64,000 bases of DNA from Kitasatospora sp. NBC_01250. GTDB lineage: Bacteria > Actinomycetota > Actinomycetes > Streptomycetales > Streptomycetaceae. How positions within the stretch are numbered: position 1 is the first letter of the stretch; every line of letters starts with the position of its first letter. Shown piece after piece: positions 43,225-52,360 of the stretch. The DNA lies in NCBI RefSeq assembly GCF_036226465.1, contig NZ_CP108476.1:2108001-2172000 (forward strand), in the 5' to 3' direction. The notes beneath the pieces were generated by a model. That model worked only from the letters and a program-made list of their open reading frames with translations. It had not been told where the DNA came from and did no database searches. Position numbers and translations under genes: made by a program.

Positions 43225-43256
43225 GGTCCGCCGGGGAGTGTTCGCCCCGGCGGACC
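43225..43256 (-). terminator. Hairpin between aceB and the AH_C-like gene
   Basis: A perfect 12-bp stem GGTCCGCCGGGG with its complement and an 8-base loop. It lies 21 bases after the aceB stop, so read-through into the small gene is probably partial. Confidence 0.78.
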
Positions 43257-43277
43257 GTACGAAACGGCACTACGGAC

Positions 43278-44954
43278 TCAGCCGAGCAGTGCGTAGCCTG
43301 GCAGCGTCAGGAAGTCGACGAAGTCCTCGGCGAGCGAGACCTGCTCGAAGAGTTCGCGCGCCTGGGCCCACCGGCCCGCCGCGTAGGCCTCGTCCCCGAG
43401 TTCGGCCTTGATCGCGGCCAGTTCCTCGGCGACCAGACGGCGGGTCAGCTCGGCGGTGGCCTTCTCACCGGTGTCGGCGAGCACCACGCCGTTGTGGATC
43501 CACTGCCAGATCTGCGAGCGGGAGATCTCGGCGGTGGCCGCGTCCTCCATCATGTTGAAGATCCCGACCGCGCCCAGCCCGCGCAGCCAGGCCTCGCAGT
43601 AGCGCAGGCCGACGGCGACCGCGTTCTGCAGGCCGGCCTGGGTGCAGGAGCCGCCGGCGCCGGCGATGTCGAGCAGTTCGGCAGCCGTCACCTGCTCCGG
43701 GGAGCCGGGGTTCTCCTTCTGGTGGGGCCGCTCGCCGAGCACCGCGTCGAAGCTGGCGCGGGCCACCGGGACCAGGTCGGGGTGGGCCACCCAGGAGCCG
43801 TCGAAGCCGCCCGCGGCCTCCCGGTCCTTGTCCGCCTTGACCTTGGCCAGCGCCGCCGCGTTGACCTCGGGGTCCTTGCGACTGGGGATGAAGGCGGCCA
43901 TCCCGCCGATCGCATGGGCGCCGCGCTTGTGGCAGGTCTGCACCAGCAGGCGGGCGTAGGCGGCCATGAACGGCGAGGTCATGCCGACGCTGTTGCGGTC
44001 CGGCAGGATGTAGTGCTCGCCGGCGTCGCGGAAGTTCTTGACGATCGAGAAGAGGTAGTCCCAGCGGCCCGCGTTCAGCCCGGCGGCGTGGTCGCGCAGC
44101 TCGTAGAGGATCTCCTCCATCTCGAAGGCGGCGGTGATCGTCTCGATCAGCACGGTGGCCCGGATGGTGCCGTGCTCGATGCCGAGCTGGGCCTGCGCGT
44201 GGCTGAAGACCTCGTTCCAGAGCCGCGCCTCCAGGTGGCTCTCGGTCTTCGGGAGGTAGAAGTACGGCCCGGAGTTGGGGTCCTCGGGGCCCTTGGCCAG
44301 CAGCCGCGCGGCGTTGTGGAAGAAGTAGAGGCCGAAGTCGAACAGCGCGCCGGACACCGGGGTGCCGTCCACCAGCAGGTGGGCCTCGTCCAGGTGCCAG
44401 CCGCGCGGGCGGACCACCACGGTGGCGAGTTCGGCGGCGGGCCGCAGCGTGTACGCCTTGCCCTCGGGCGAGGTGAAGTCGATCCGGCCCTCGTAGGCGT
44501 CGATCAGGTTGAGCTGGCCGGTGACCACCGAGTGCCAGGTGGGCGAGGTGGCGTCCTCGAAGTCGGCCAGCCAGACCTTGGCCCCGGAGTTGAGGGCGTT
44601 GATCACCATCTTGCGGTCGGTGGGCCCGGTGATCTCGACCCGGCGGTCCTGCAGCGCCCGGGGTGCCGGGGCGACCTGCCAGTCCGCGGCGCGGATCTCG
44701 GCGGTCCCGGGCAGGAAGTCGAGCGTGCCGGCCCGGGCGATCTCGGCGCGGCGGGTGCGGCGGCGGGCGAGCAGCTCCTGCCGACGGCCCTCGAAGGTCC
44801 GATGGAGGCCGACCACGAAGGCGACCGCCTCGGGGGTGAGCACCTCCTCCGCCCGGGCGACGCGCTCCCCCGCGATGGTGACGAGCGGGGCGGCAGCGGT
44901 ACCTGAGGACGCCTCCGGCCGGAGGGTGGGGGCGGGTCCCTGGTCTGTAGCCAT
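43278..44954 (-). CDS. aceB: Malate synthase A
   Basis: A 558-residue enzyme that condenses glyoxylate with acetyl-CoA to malate. It lets the glyoxylate made from purines enter the TCA cycle. Motifs: [19 protein letters not shown] near 120, [20 protein letters not shown] near 240, the catalytic-region [24 protein letters not shown] near 265, HAIGGMAAF near 340 and the C-terminal [13 protein letters not shown]-like helix. Length is that of isoform A, not the longer isoform G. ATG at 44954 has AAGGAG. It is divergent from allR across a 193-bp regulatory region. There is no isocitrate lyase gene nearby, which supports a role in purine-derived glyoxylate use. Confidence 0.95.
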   Translation of the reverse strand: MATDQGPAPTLRPEASSGTAAAPLVTIAGERVARAEEVLTPEAVAFVVGLHRTFEGRRQELLARRRTRRAEIARAGTLDFLPGTAEIRAADWQVAPAPRALQDRRVEITGPTDRKMVINALNSGAKVWLADFEDATSPTWHSVVTGQLNLIDAYEGRIDFTSPEGKAYTLRPAAELATVVVRPRGWHLDEAHLLVDGTPVSGALFDFGLYFFHNAARLLAKGPEDPNSGPYFYLPKTESHLEARLWNEVFSHAQAQLGIEHGTIRATVLIETITAAFEMEEILYELRDHAAGLNAGRWDYLFSIVKNFRDAGEHYILPDRNSVGMTSPFMAAYARLLVQTCHKRGAHAIGGMAAFIPSRKDPEVNAAALAKVKADKDREAAGGFDGSWVAHPDLVPVARASFDAVLGERPHQKENPGSPEQVTAAELLDIAGAGGSCTQAGLQNAVAVGLRYCEAWLRGLGAVGIFNMMEDAATAEISRSQIWQWIHNGVVLADTGEKATAELTRRLVAEELAAIKAELGDEAYAAGRWAQARELFEQVSLAEDFVDFLTLPGYALLG

Positions 44955-45045
44955 GGGCAGGACACTCCTTGGACGGTAGAACCTGTGTAGGGAGCTCCGA
45001 TGGGGCTTCCCTCATCTGATCCGACCCACCTACTGGCGAGTTCGA

Positions 45046-45081
45046 TTCTGTAAGGTGGACACTAGTTTCCGCGATACAGAA
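45046..45081. promoter_or_regulatory. Tandem 15-bp boxes, 21 bp apart, between aceB and allR
   Basis: TTCTGTAAGGTGGAC at 45046-45060 and TTCCGCGATACAGAA at 45067-45081, starts exactly 21 bases apart. The second box fills the spacer of the aceB promoter and the first covers its -10 and start point. Consensus with the hyi and gcl boxes: TTCYGCATNRTGGAA. Confidence 0.75.
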
Positions 45082-45099
45082 TTTCAACGGTTTGTTGAG
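45059..45099 (-). promoter_or_regulatory. aceB promoter and TTCAAC box
   Basis: Minus strand: -35 TTGAAA (45082-45087), 17-base spacer, -10 TAGTGT (45059-45064). The box TTCAACGGTTTGTTGAG (plus strand, 45083-45099) overlaps the -35. The same region must also serve the divergent allR, for which I could not assign a clear promoter. Confidence 0.65.
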
Positions 45100-45147
45100 G
45101 TAGATCGCAGGGACTCTACTCCTCCCCCGACAGCAAAGGGAACGCCG

Positions 45148-45945
45148 GTGGCCAGCACCCCCGCCCAAGCCTCGACCGGATCCGAGCGCTCCTCCGCAGG
45201 GAGCGTGCAGTCCGTCGAACGCGCCTTCCAGCTCCTGGAAGCGCTCGCCGATGCCAACGGCGTCGCCACCCTCAGCGAGCTGTCCACCACCTCGGGCCTG
45301 CCGATGCCCACCATCCACCGGCTGGTTCGTACCCTCGCACAGCAGGGATATGTCCGCCAGGACACCGCGCGGCGCTACACGCTCGGCCCCAGACTGATCC
45401 GGCTCGGCGAGACGGCCGGGCGGCTGCTGGGCAGTTGGGCCCGCCCCTACCTCGCGGAGCTGATGGAGGCCACCGGCGAGACCGCCAACCTGGCCGTGCT
45501 GGAAGGCGGCGAGGTGGTCTACGTCGGCCAGGTCCAGTCCCGCCGCTCGATGCGGATGTTCACCGAGGTCGGCCGCCGGGTCCAGCCGCACTGCACCGGC
45601 GTGGGCAAGGCACTGCTCGCCCAGCTGCCCGAGCCCGAGGCCCGCGCCGTGCTCGGCACCCAGCCGCTGCCCGCGCACACCGAGTTCACCGTCACCGACC
45701 CCGAGGCCCTGTTCGCGCAGCTGGCCGCCGCCCGCGAGGCCGGCTACGTGGTGGACGACCAGGAGCAGGAGATCGGCGTGCGCTGCATCGCGGTGGCGGT
45801 GCCCGGCGCGCCGACACCCACCGCGCTCTCCGTCTCCGGTCCCGAGGCGCGGATCCGCGCCCTGGAGGAGCAGAGCGGCAGTTCGGCCCTGGTCCCGGTG
45901 ATGAGCCAGATCGCCCAGCGGCTGGGCGCGGTCCTGGCACCCTGA
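45148..45945 (+). CDS. allR: IclR-family repressor of allantoin/glyoxylate genes (AllR-like)
   Basis: A 265-residue regulator. The winged HTH covers about residues 20-75 (SVQSVERAFQLLEALADANG ... LSELSTTSGLPMPTIHRLVRTL), followed by the IclR ligand domain with CTGVGKALLAQL near 145 and IGVRCIAVAVPG near 205. In Streptomyces coelicolor the IclR protein AllR represses the allantoin genes and lies near malate synthase; the same context here supports the name. GTG at 45148 has AAAGGGA; an upstream GTG at 45055 would begin inside the operator boxes and is rejected. It is divergent from aceB and probably autoregulated. Allantoin-type intermediates are the expected inducer, by analogy. Confidence 0.87.
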   Translation: MASTPAQASTGSERSSAGSVQSVERAFQLLEALADANGVATLSELSTTSGLPMPTIHRLVRTLAQQGYVRQDTARRYTLGPRLIRLGETAGRLLGSWARPYLAELMEATGETANLAVLEGGEVVYVGQVQSRRSMRMFTEVGRRVQPHCTGVGKALLAQLPEPEARAVLGTQPLPAHTEFTVTDPEALFAQLAAAREAGYVVDDQEQEIGVRCIAVAVPGAPTPTALSVSGPEARIRALEEQSGSSALVPVMSQIAQRLGAVLAP

Positions 45946-45973
45946 GGTCGGGGCCGCCCGGCCGGTCCTGCCG

Positions 45974-47497
45974 TCAATCGCGCTTGCCGGCAGGCTTCTT
46001 GCCGCCGAGGCGCCGGTCGGCCAGGGCGCAGCACAGCGCCGCCGCCTCGAAACCGAGCGCGACCAGCAGCCCCAGCTTGAAGGCGCCGGCCCAGTCGTGG
46101 CCGGCGCCCAGGCGGCCGAAGAAGACCGCGCCGACCACGGCGATGCCGAGCGAGCTGCCCAGGCGCTGGCCGGTCTGCAGGATGCCGCCCGCCGTCCCGG
46201 CGCGCGCCACCGGCACATCGGCCAGCGCCAGGCTCTGGTTGGGCGCGATCACCAGGCCGGAGCCGATCCCGGCCACCAGCAGCGGCGCGGCCGTCGCCCA
46301 CCCCGCACCGTGGCCGGGCACCAGCTGGACGGCGAGGGCGGCCAGCCCCGTCCCGATCAGCACGGCCACCAGCCCCACCAGGATCACCGTGCGCCCGGCC
46401 CTGCTCACCCAGCGCCCGCCGACCATCGCCGAGACGGCCGAGCCGAGCGCGAACGGGGTGATCGCCAGGCCCGCCGCCAGCGCGCTGTAGCCCAGACCGC
46501 TCTGCAGGTAGAGCGTGAAGATGAAGAAGACCGTGGTGAAGCCGGCGAAGTAGAGCAGGCCGAGCGTGACGCCGAAGGTGTAGCAGCGGATCGCGAAGAG
46601 CGACAGGTCCACCAGCGGGGTGCGCCGGCCGCGGGCCGCCACCCGCCGCTCCCAGCCGGCGAAGCCGGCCAGCACGAGCACACCGGTCGGCAGCAGCAGC
46701 CACTTGGCCGCGCCGTGCCACTGCTGCTCCTGCACCAGCGGCAGCAGGATCGCCACCAGCCCCAGCGCGAGCAGCAGCACGCCGACCCAGTCGATCCGGC
46801 GGGCGGGGCGGCCTCCCGGGGCGAGGCCCGCCCCCGGACCGGCACCCACCCCGGGGCCCGCGCCGCGCGGGATCAGCCGCAGCGCGAGCACGAAGGCCAC
46901 CACCCCGATCGGCAGGTTCACGAAGAACACCCAGCGCCACCCCGTCTGCTCCCCCGCCGCGTTGATCAGCAGCCCGCCCGCCAGCGGCCCGACCGCGGTG
47001 GCCAGCCCGACCGTGGTACCGAAGTAGCCGAACGCCCGGGCCCGCACGGCGCCGGTGAACATCTGCTGGATCAGCCCGGAGATCTGCGGGCCGAGCAGCC
47101 CGCCGCCCGCCCCCTGGACCAGGCGGGCGAGCACCAGCACGGTGGCGGTCGGCGCCAGGCCGCAGGCGGCCGAGGCGGCGGTGAACAGGCAGAGCCCGAC
47201 CAGGAAGACGGTGCGCCGCCCCCACAGATCGCCCAGCACCCCGGCCGGGATCAGCGTCAGGCCGAAGGTGAGCGCGTAGCCGGAGAGCACCCAGGACAGG
47301 TCGGCGGAGCTGGCGTGGAGGCCGCGCTCGATCGAGGGCAGCGCCACGTTGACGATCGAGACGTCCAGCAGGGTCATGAAGCCGACCAGCAGGCAGACGG
47401 CCAGCGCCTGCCAGCGGCGCCGCTGCTCGGCGCGATCGCCCGCCAGGGGATGGGAACCGCCGTCGACGGCGCCGACGGACGGCTTGGACTCGCTCAT
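45974..47497 (-). CDS. MFS drug efflux transporter, DHA2 (EmrB/QacA) family
   Basis: A 507-residue inner-membrane proton antiporter with about 14 hydrophobic helices, the mark of the DHA2 group. Motif C-like and family segments: LLDVSIVNVALPSIERGL near 43, VLSGYALTFGLTLIPAGVLGDLWGRR near 69, LVQGAGGGLLGPQ near 123 and GTAGGILQTGQRLGSSLGIAV near 435. ATG at 47497. It lies 68 bases after an esterase gene on the same strand, and that gene is divergent from a MarR regulator. The trio is a typical drug-response unit. The substrate is unknown. Confidence 0.88.
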   Translation of the reverse strand: MSESKPSVGAVDGGSHPLAGDRAEQRRRWQALAVCLLVGFMTLLDVSIVNVALPSIERGLHASSADLSWVLSGYALTFGLTLIPAGVLGDLWGRRTVFLVGLCLFTAASAACGLAPTATVLVLARLVQGAGGGLLGPQISGLIQQMFTGAVRARAFGYFGTTVGLATAVGPLAGGLLINAAGEQTGWRWVFFVNLPIGVVAFVLALRLIPRGAGPGVGAGPGAGLAPGGRPARRIDWVGVLLLALGLVAILLPLVQEQQWHGAAKWLLLPTGVLVLAGFAGWERRVAARGRRTPLVDLSLFAIRCYTFGVTLGLLYFAGFTTVFFIFTLYLQSGLGYSALAAGLAITPFALGSAVSAMVGGRWVSRAGRTVILVGLVAVLIGTGLAALAVQLVPGHGAGWATAAPLLVAGIGSGLVIAPNQSLALADVPVARAGTAGGILQTGQRLGSSLGIAVVGAVFFGRLGAGHDWAGAFKLGLLVALGFEAAALCCALADRRLGGKKPAGKRD

Positions 47498-47565
47498 CCT
47501 CCTTAGCCTGGCCCATCCCGCGGGGTCGGGGCAGCGGCGTTAACCCGTTCGGCCGCGGCGCGCGG

Positions 47566-48471
47566 CTAACGCACCGCGAGCGCCCACTGGTCGAGGATGA
47601 AGCGCCCGGCCCGGTCCAGGGCCGCGTCCGCCTCGTCGAGCGAGCCGGTGAAGGACTGGAACACGTGCGGCACGTCGGCCGTGACGTCCAGGATCACGTC
47701 CACGCCGGCCGCCGCCGCGCGGGTCGCCAGCCGGGTCGAGTCGTCCAGCAGCACCTCGTTGCCGCCGACCTGGAGGAGCAGCGCGGGCAGCCCGCCGAGG
47801 TCGGCGCAGATCGCCGGGCTCAGCAGCGGCTGCCGCGGGTCCTGGCCGGCCAGGTAGTGCGGGCTCAGGGCCAGCAGCGACTCGCGGGTGAACAGCGGGT
47901 CGATCCCGTGCTTGGTCGTCATGCTCTCGCCGCTGCGCGTGCTGTCCGTCGACGGCGAGAAAGCGACCGCCGCGGCCGGCATGGGCAGACCGGCGTCGCG
48001 CGCCGCGAGCAGGGTCGTGACGCAGAGCCCGCCGCCGGCCGAGTCGCCCGCCAGCACGATCTGCTCGGGCGCGACCCCGCTCTCCAGCAGGTCGCGGTAG
48101 GCGGCGACGCCGTCCTCGACGGCGGCCGGGAACGGGTGCTCCGGGGCGAGCCGGTAGTCGACCGACAGGGCCCGGGCGCCGGTGCGCCGCACGAGCGCGG
48201 CGGTGAGGTGCCGGGCGGTGGCGGGCGAGCCGAAGATCCAGCCGCCGCCGTGGAAGTAGAGGATCGTGCCACCGGTGACGCCGGCCTCGGGTTCGAACTG
48301 CAGGGCCGGGCGGCCGCCGAGGGTGCTCGGGGCCGAGGTGACGCCGAGCGGCGGCGGGCCGCCCGCCATCATCGCCTCGAAGGCCTCGCGCTGTTCCTGG
48401 GGCGAGCGGGCGCCGTCGAACCGGGTCGACCGGTAGAAGGCGTCGACGGCGGTGCGCTGTTCCTTGCTCAT
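47566..48471 (-). CDS. Alpha/beta-hydrolase, hormone-sensitive-lipase family esterase
   Basis: A 301-residue cytoplasmic esterase. It shows the HSL-type oxyanion motif HGGGW near 77, the nucleophile elbow GDSAGGGL near 150, a catalytic Asp probably in GGNEVLLDDS near 245 and His in DVPHVFQSF near 272. ATG at 48471 is chosen; the longer start at 48561 would pass through the MarR operator. It is first in an operon with a DHA2 efflux pump and divergent from marR. It may detoxify an ester compound that the pump exports; this is inference. Confidence 0.88.
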   Translation of the reverse strand: MSKEQRTAVDAFYRSTRFDGARSPQEQREAFEAMMAGGPPPLGVTSAPSTLGGRPALQFEPEAGVTGGTILYFHGGGWIFGSPATARHLTAALVRRTGARALSVDYRLAPEHPFPAAVEDGVAAYRDLLESGVAPEQIVLAGDSAGGGLCVTTLLAARDAGLPMPAAAVAFSPSTDSTRSGESMTTKHGIDPLFTRESLLALSPHYLAGQDPRQPLLSPAICADLGGLPALLLQVGGNEVLLDDSTRLATRAAAAGVDVILDVTADVPHVFQSFTGSLDEADAALDRAGRFILDQWALAVR

Positions 48472-48554
48472 GGGGGTTCTCCAGCGTCGGGTGGGATGGG
48501 ATCGGTCGGGTGGGAGATCATGGATCCGCGAGGGGCTGGCCCTCGACGAATAAT

Positions 48555-48566
48555 ATTCCATGGAAT
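48555..48566. promoter_or_regulatory. Palindromic operator between esterase and marR
   Basis: ATTCCATGGAAT, a perfect 12-bp palindrome 27 bases before the marR start codon and 84 before the divergent esterase gene. It is the likely MarR site controlling both directions. It lies in an AT-rich patch containing TAATAT. Confidence 0.6.
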
Positions 48567-48592
48567 GTACTTCCTGGGAAGGTGTGATCCGG

Positions 48593-49045
48593 ATGACCGA
48601 TCCCGCACAGGTGTTCGCCGACCTCGTCCGGTACGAGACCCGGCTCTACAACGCCCTCGGGGAGCGGCTGCGGGCCGAGCACGGACTGACCACGAGCCAG
48701 TTCGAGTTCCTGCGGATCATCGGCGGGCGCGAGGACTGCCGGGTCAACGACCTCGCCCACGAGGTCGCGATCACCGTCGGCGCGACCAGCAAGGGGGTCG
48801 ACCGGCTCGAAGCCGCGGGCTGGGTGAGCCGCCGCCCGAACCCGAGCAACCGCCGCTCCTCCCTGCTCGGCCTGACCGCGGCCGGCGAGCAGTTGCTGGC
48901 CGCCGCCACCGCGACCTTCGAGGACGGGCTGCGCAGCTGGCTGACCGAGCCGCTGGGCGCGCAGTCGCTCGACCAGCTGGCCACCACCGTCGCCCTGCTG
49001 CGCCAGACCCTGGAGCAGGCGCGGGTGGGCATGCCGACGGGGTGA
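48593..49045 (+). CDS. MarR-family transcriptional regulator
   Basis: A 150-residue dimeric winged-helix repressor. The core reads LTTSQFEFLRIIGG..., CRVNDLAHEVAITVGATSKGVDRLEAAGWVSRRPNPSNRRSSLLGLT, with the usual recognition helix near 65-75 and wing near 85-100. ATG at 48593 follows GGAAGG; an ATG at 48560 would start inside the palindromic operator. It is divergent from the esterase-efflux operon and probably represses it and itself. Confidence 0.88.
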   Translation: MTDPAQVFADLVRYETRLYNALGERLRAEHGLTTSQFEFLRIIGGREDCRVNDLAHEVAITVGATSKGVDRLEAAGWVSRRPNPSNRRSSLLGLTAAGEQLLAAATATFEDGLRSWLTEPLGAQSLDQLATTVALLRQTLEQARVGMPTG

Positions 49046-49193
49046 CCAGGCGCTCGGCGTCCGGCCTCGCCTCCTGTCACCCCTTCGGGCGACGGGCGGC
49101 CGGTCACGGGTTCGTGCTCGCGGCCTCGGGGTAGGCGCGCAAGCCTGACGAGGGCGGGGAGCCGACGCCCGCCGGCCTGGAAAGGGAGCCGCC

Positions 49194-50726
49194 ATGCCGC
49201 ACGAGCCGACCACCGATGCCGGGTCCGGGAGGGGCGCAGGAGCAGTCCCCGCCGGGCCGGCCGCCGCCCCCGAGCGGCTGATCCGCACCCAGGTCCCCGC
49301 CCGGCTCGACCGGCTGCCCTGGTCGCGGTGGCACTGGCGGATCGTGATCGGCCTGGGCACGGTCTGGATCCTGGACGGCCTCGAGGTCACCATCGTCGGC
49401 AACGTCGCCGGGCGGCTGTCGGAGCACGGCAGCGGGCTGGCGATCAGCACCGGCCAGGTCACCACCTGGGCAGCCGCCATCTACGTGGCGGGCGCCTGCT
49501 GCGGGGCGCTCTTCTTCGGCCGGCTCACCGACCGGTTCGGCCGCAAGAAGCTCTTCATGCTCACCCTCGTGGTCTACCTCACCGCGACCGCCGTCACCGC
49601 GTTCTCCTGGACGGCGTGGTTCTTCTTCCTCTGCCGCTTCTTCACCGGCTTCGGCATCGGCGGCGAGTACGCGGCGATCAACTCGGCCATCGACGAGCTG
49701 ATCCCGGCCCGGGTGCGCGGGCGGGTCGACCTGATCATCAACGGCAGCTTCTGGGTCGGCGCGGCGATCGGCGCCTTCGCCTCGATCGCGCTGCTGAACA
49801 CCGCGCTCTTCGCCACGGACATCGGCTGGCGGCTGGCCTTCGCGATCGGCGTGGCCCTGGGCCTGGTGATCCTGCTGGTGCGCCGGCACGTGCCGGAGAG
49901 CCCGCGCTGGCTCTTCACCCACGGGCGCGGCGAGGAGGCCGACCAGCTGGTCGACGAGATCGAGCGGACCGTCACCGAGCAGACCGGCGAGCCGCTGCCG
50001 GCCCCCGAGGGCTGGGTGACGGTGCGCGAGCAGGGACCGGTCAGCTTCACCACGGTGGCCCGCACGGTCTTCCGCAGCTACCCCAAGCGCACCGTCCTGG
50101 GCCTGGCGCTCTTCGTCGGCCAGGCCTTCCTCTACAACTCGGTCACCTTCGGCTACGCGGTGATCCTGACGACCTTCTTCAACGTCCCGCAGGGCGACAC
50201 CGGTTACTACTTCGCGGTGATCGCGGTGGGCAACTTCTGCGGCCCGCTGCTGCTCGGCCACCTCTTCGACAGCGTGGGCCGCAAGCCGATGATCGCCGGG
50301 ACCTACCTGCTGTCGGGGGTGCTGCTCTTCGGCACGGCCGCGCTCTTCCAGCAGGGCCTGCTCAACGCCACCACCATGACGGCCTGTTGGGTGGGCGTGC
50401 TGTTCTTCGCCTCGGCCGGCGCGAGCGCCGCCTACCTGACGGTGAGCGAGGTCTTCCCGCTGGAGGTGCGGGCGCTGTGCATCGCGTTCTTCTACGCGGT
50501 GGGCACCGCGCTGGGCGGCATCACCGGGCCGCTGCTCTTCAACGGCCTGGTGAACAGCGGCAAGCCCGCCGACACCACGCTCGCCTTCTGCATCGGCGCC
50601 TCGCTGATGGCGGCGGCCGGGCTGGTGGAGGCGGCGATCGGCGTCCGGGCGGAGCGGCTCTCCCTGGAGGAGTTGGCCGCTCCGCTCTCCGCCGTCCAGG
50701 GGCAGGAGGCCGGCGCCGAGGCCTAG
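49194..50726 (+). CDS. MFS transporter, sugar-porter-like
   Basis: A 510-residue transporter with 12 predicted helices. It has GRLTDRFGRKKLFM after helix 2 (motif A) near 103, RFFTGFGIGGEYAAINSAIDELIP near 150, VPESPRWLFTHGRGEEAD near 222 and a second motif A-like DSVGRKPMIAG near 360, which place it in the sugar/metabolite:H+ symporter group. ATG at 49194 has AAAGGGAG. It is a single gene whose TAG stop shares CTAG with the stop of the convergent GH16 gene. The substrate is unknown. Confidence 0.88.
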   Translation: MPHEPTTDAGSGRGAGAVPAGPAAAPERLIRTQVPARLDRLPWSRWHWRIVIGLGTVWILDGLEVTIVGNVAGRLSEHGSGLAISTGQVTTWAAAIYVAGACCGALFFGRLTDRFGRKKLFMLTLVVYLTATAVTAFSWTAWFFFLCRFFTGFGIGGEYAAINSAIDELIPARVRGRVDLIINGSFWVGAAIGAFASIALLNTALFATDIGWRLAFAIGVALGLVILLVRRHVPESPRWLFTHGRGEEADQLVDEIERTVTEQTGEPLPAPEGWVTVREQGPVSFTTVARTVFRSYPKRTVLGLALFVGQAFLYNSVTFGYAVILTTFFNVPQGDTGYYFAVIAVGNFCGPLLLGHLFDSVGRKPMIAGTYLLSGVLLFGTAALFQQGLLNATTMTACWVGVLFFASAGASAAYLTVSEVFPLEVRALCIAFFYAVGTALGGITGPLLFNGLVNSGKPADTTLAFCIGASLMAAAGLVEAAIGVRAERLSLEELAAPLSAVQGQEAGAEA

Positions 50727-51922
50727 CGGTAGACCCGCACGTAGTCCGCCGCGAAGGTGATCGGGGCGGAGCCGCTCGGGCCGGGGTGGTACTGCCCGGC
50801 GCTGATCGACAGGTTGAGGATCAGGTTGGCGGACCAGTTGGCCCCGACGCCGGTGTTGTCCGAGTAGACCTTGACCCCGTTCACGTACCAGTCGACGGAG
50901 TTGGCGCCGTAGTAGGTGCCGATGGTGACCCACTGGCCGGGCTTCACGTCGGTGGCGTCGGTCAGGTAGTCGTGCGCCGGGTTGACGTGGTTGGTCAGCT
51001 CCAGCAGGTTCGGGTTGTCCGGGTGGTACTCGAAGGAGTCGATCTCGCTGCCGCCGTTCGCCCAGGTCCACAGCGCGGGCCAGGCGCCGGGCGCGGAGGG
51101 CATCTGCACCCGGGCCTCGGCGTAGTCGCCGGTCTTCACCTTGAAGCCCTGCTGGGTGCCCTCGGTGGTGAGCAGGCCGGTGGTCCAGGCCTGCTTGCCG
51201 TTCTCCAGGGTGTGGCTGGAGGGCTGGGCGGTGAAGGTGGCCACACCGTTCGCCACCGAGACGTCGGACGGGTCGAGCCAGTCGAGCTTGTTGTCGTCCG
51301 GGTTGTGGGTGCCGTACTTGTACGCGGTGGTGGTGCTGTCGTTCCACTTGGTGGCGTCCAGCGGGCCGTTGAACTCGTCCGACCAGGTCAGCGTCTTGCC
51401 GGCGACCGGCGAGCCGCCGGTGGCGGGCGGCGTGCTCGGCGACGGCGAAGGCGCGGGCGTCGGGGCGGGGGCCGGGGTGGAGGTGGGGGTGCCGGCCGCC
51501 GAGACCGTGAGGGTCTGCGTGGTCAGGTTGTGCCAGGCACCCGCCTGGTCCTGGAAGAAGCCGAAGATCTGGTACGCACCGGCCGGGAAGCTGCGCGCGC
51601 CGGTGGTCAGCGAAAGGCCGCTCGGGCAGATCTGCTGGTTGCCGAGGTTCCCGGGGAAGTCCAGGTTGTTGCCGGCGGCGTCGCGCACCCCGACCCCCAC
51701 CGTCTTCGCGGTGAAGCAGGAGGCGGCGTGCAGGGTGAGCGCGGCGGTGGTCGAGGCGCCGGCGGTGGCCGTGGCGGGGGTCAGCCGGTCCTGGGTGACC
51801 TGGGGCACGGCGGTGCCGGACGTACGGGCCCAGGCATCGGCCTGGCCGACGACGGGCACCGCGAGCAGGCCGAGCGCTCCGACGACGACGCCGAGGCGCA
51901 GCGGGGTGGAGGTGGGTATCAC
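50723..51922 (-). CDS. Secreted glycoside hydrolase family 16 (beta-glucanase-like)
   Basis: A 399-residue exported enzyme. The signal peptide is about residues 1-30 (hydrophobic LGVVVGALGLLAVPVVG), followed by an N-terminal beta-rich domain with two Cys pairs (about 50-150) and a Thr/Pro/Ser/Ala linker (about 150-180). The GH16 domain runs to the C-terminus. Catalytic signature E-I-D-S-F-E near residues 290-295 has nucleophile and acid/base glutamates in the GH16 ExDxxE form. GTG at 51922 has AGAGGA and places the signal sequence correctly; the longer start at 51988 would put charged residues ahead of it. Likely substrates are beta-1,3- or mixed-linkage glucans. Confidence 0.9.
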   Translation of the reverse strand: MIPTSTPLRLGVVVGALGLLAVPVVGQADAWARTSGTAVPQVTQDRLTPATATAGASTTAALTLHAASCFTAKTVGVGVRDAAGNNLDFPGNLGNQQICPSGLSLTTGARSFPAGAYQIFGFFQDQAGAWHNLTTQTLTVSAAGTPTSTPAPAPTPAPSPSPSTPPATGGSPVAGKTLTWSDEFNGPLDATKWNDSTTTAYKYGTHNPDDNKLDWLDPSDVSVANGVATFTAQPSSHTLENGKQAWTTGLLTTEGTQQGFKVKTGDYAEARVQMPSAPGAWPALWTWANGGSEIDSFEYHPDNPNLLELTNHVNPAHDYLTDATDVKPGQWVTIGTYYGANSVDWYVNGVKVYSDNTGVGANWSANLILNLSISAGQYHPGPSGSAPITFAADYVRVYR

Positions 51923-52360
51923 GGGGAGTCCTCTTGCGACGCCTACGAGGTGAGCTGTCGGGTTCGGGCCGCAAGATGGCCCGGCCACCGACGGATTCCG
52001 GTGGCGGCTTCACCCCTAGCCGGGCGTGCCTGGTGGGCCTGCGGGCGCAGGCGGGCGGGGCACGGCTGGCACTACCTGGGTCCCCCGCTCCTGCCTGGTG
52101 CGGTGCTCCGGGGCCGGCCACCGGCAGGCAGGACTCGGCGGTCCCGGGGGCTGGGCCCGCCGCTGGGTGGCGGGCGCCAGCAGGGTAGGCAGATGACATG
52201 ATCATCATCAATGTCAGGCGAGTCACACCTGTCACACCAGCACCGAAAGCGACGCCATCGCATCACCTGGACCGCCATCCAGTTACATGGACATGAAAAG
52301 TCTCTTGGCGTGCTCCCAGCACCTTCCCAGACTTCCTGACGCTCCCCCAGACTGCTTGCC
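51923..52360. other. 438-bp gap between GH16 and RNase genes
   Basis: No gene is seen. It holds the divergent promoters. One inverted repeat stands out: TGACAT (52194-52199) and ATGTCA (52211-52216) around TGATCATCATCA-like sequence, in the only AT-rich stretch. It is a possible operator for either gene. Confidence 0.5.

Noticed and set aside
45055-45147. GTG at 45055 as the allR start
   Set aside because: It lies inside the operator pair, has no ribosome binding site, and adds non-conserved residues ahead of the HTH.
48560-48592. ATG at 48560 as the marR start
   Set aside because: It is part of the 12-bp palindromic operator; the ATG at 48593 has a good GGAAGG.
47566-50726. An AllR-type box at the marR palindrome (ATTCCATGGAAT resembles TTCC..GGAA)
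   Set aside because: The half-sites abut without the 7-base centre of the purine boxes and there is no second box 21 bp away.
49104-52235. A 1043-codon open frame antisense to the MFS gene and running through GH16
   Set aside because: Same GC artefact; it ignores the clear genes on either strand.
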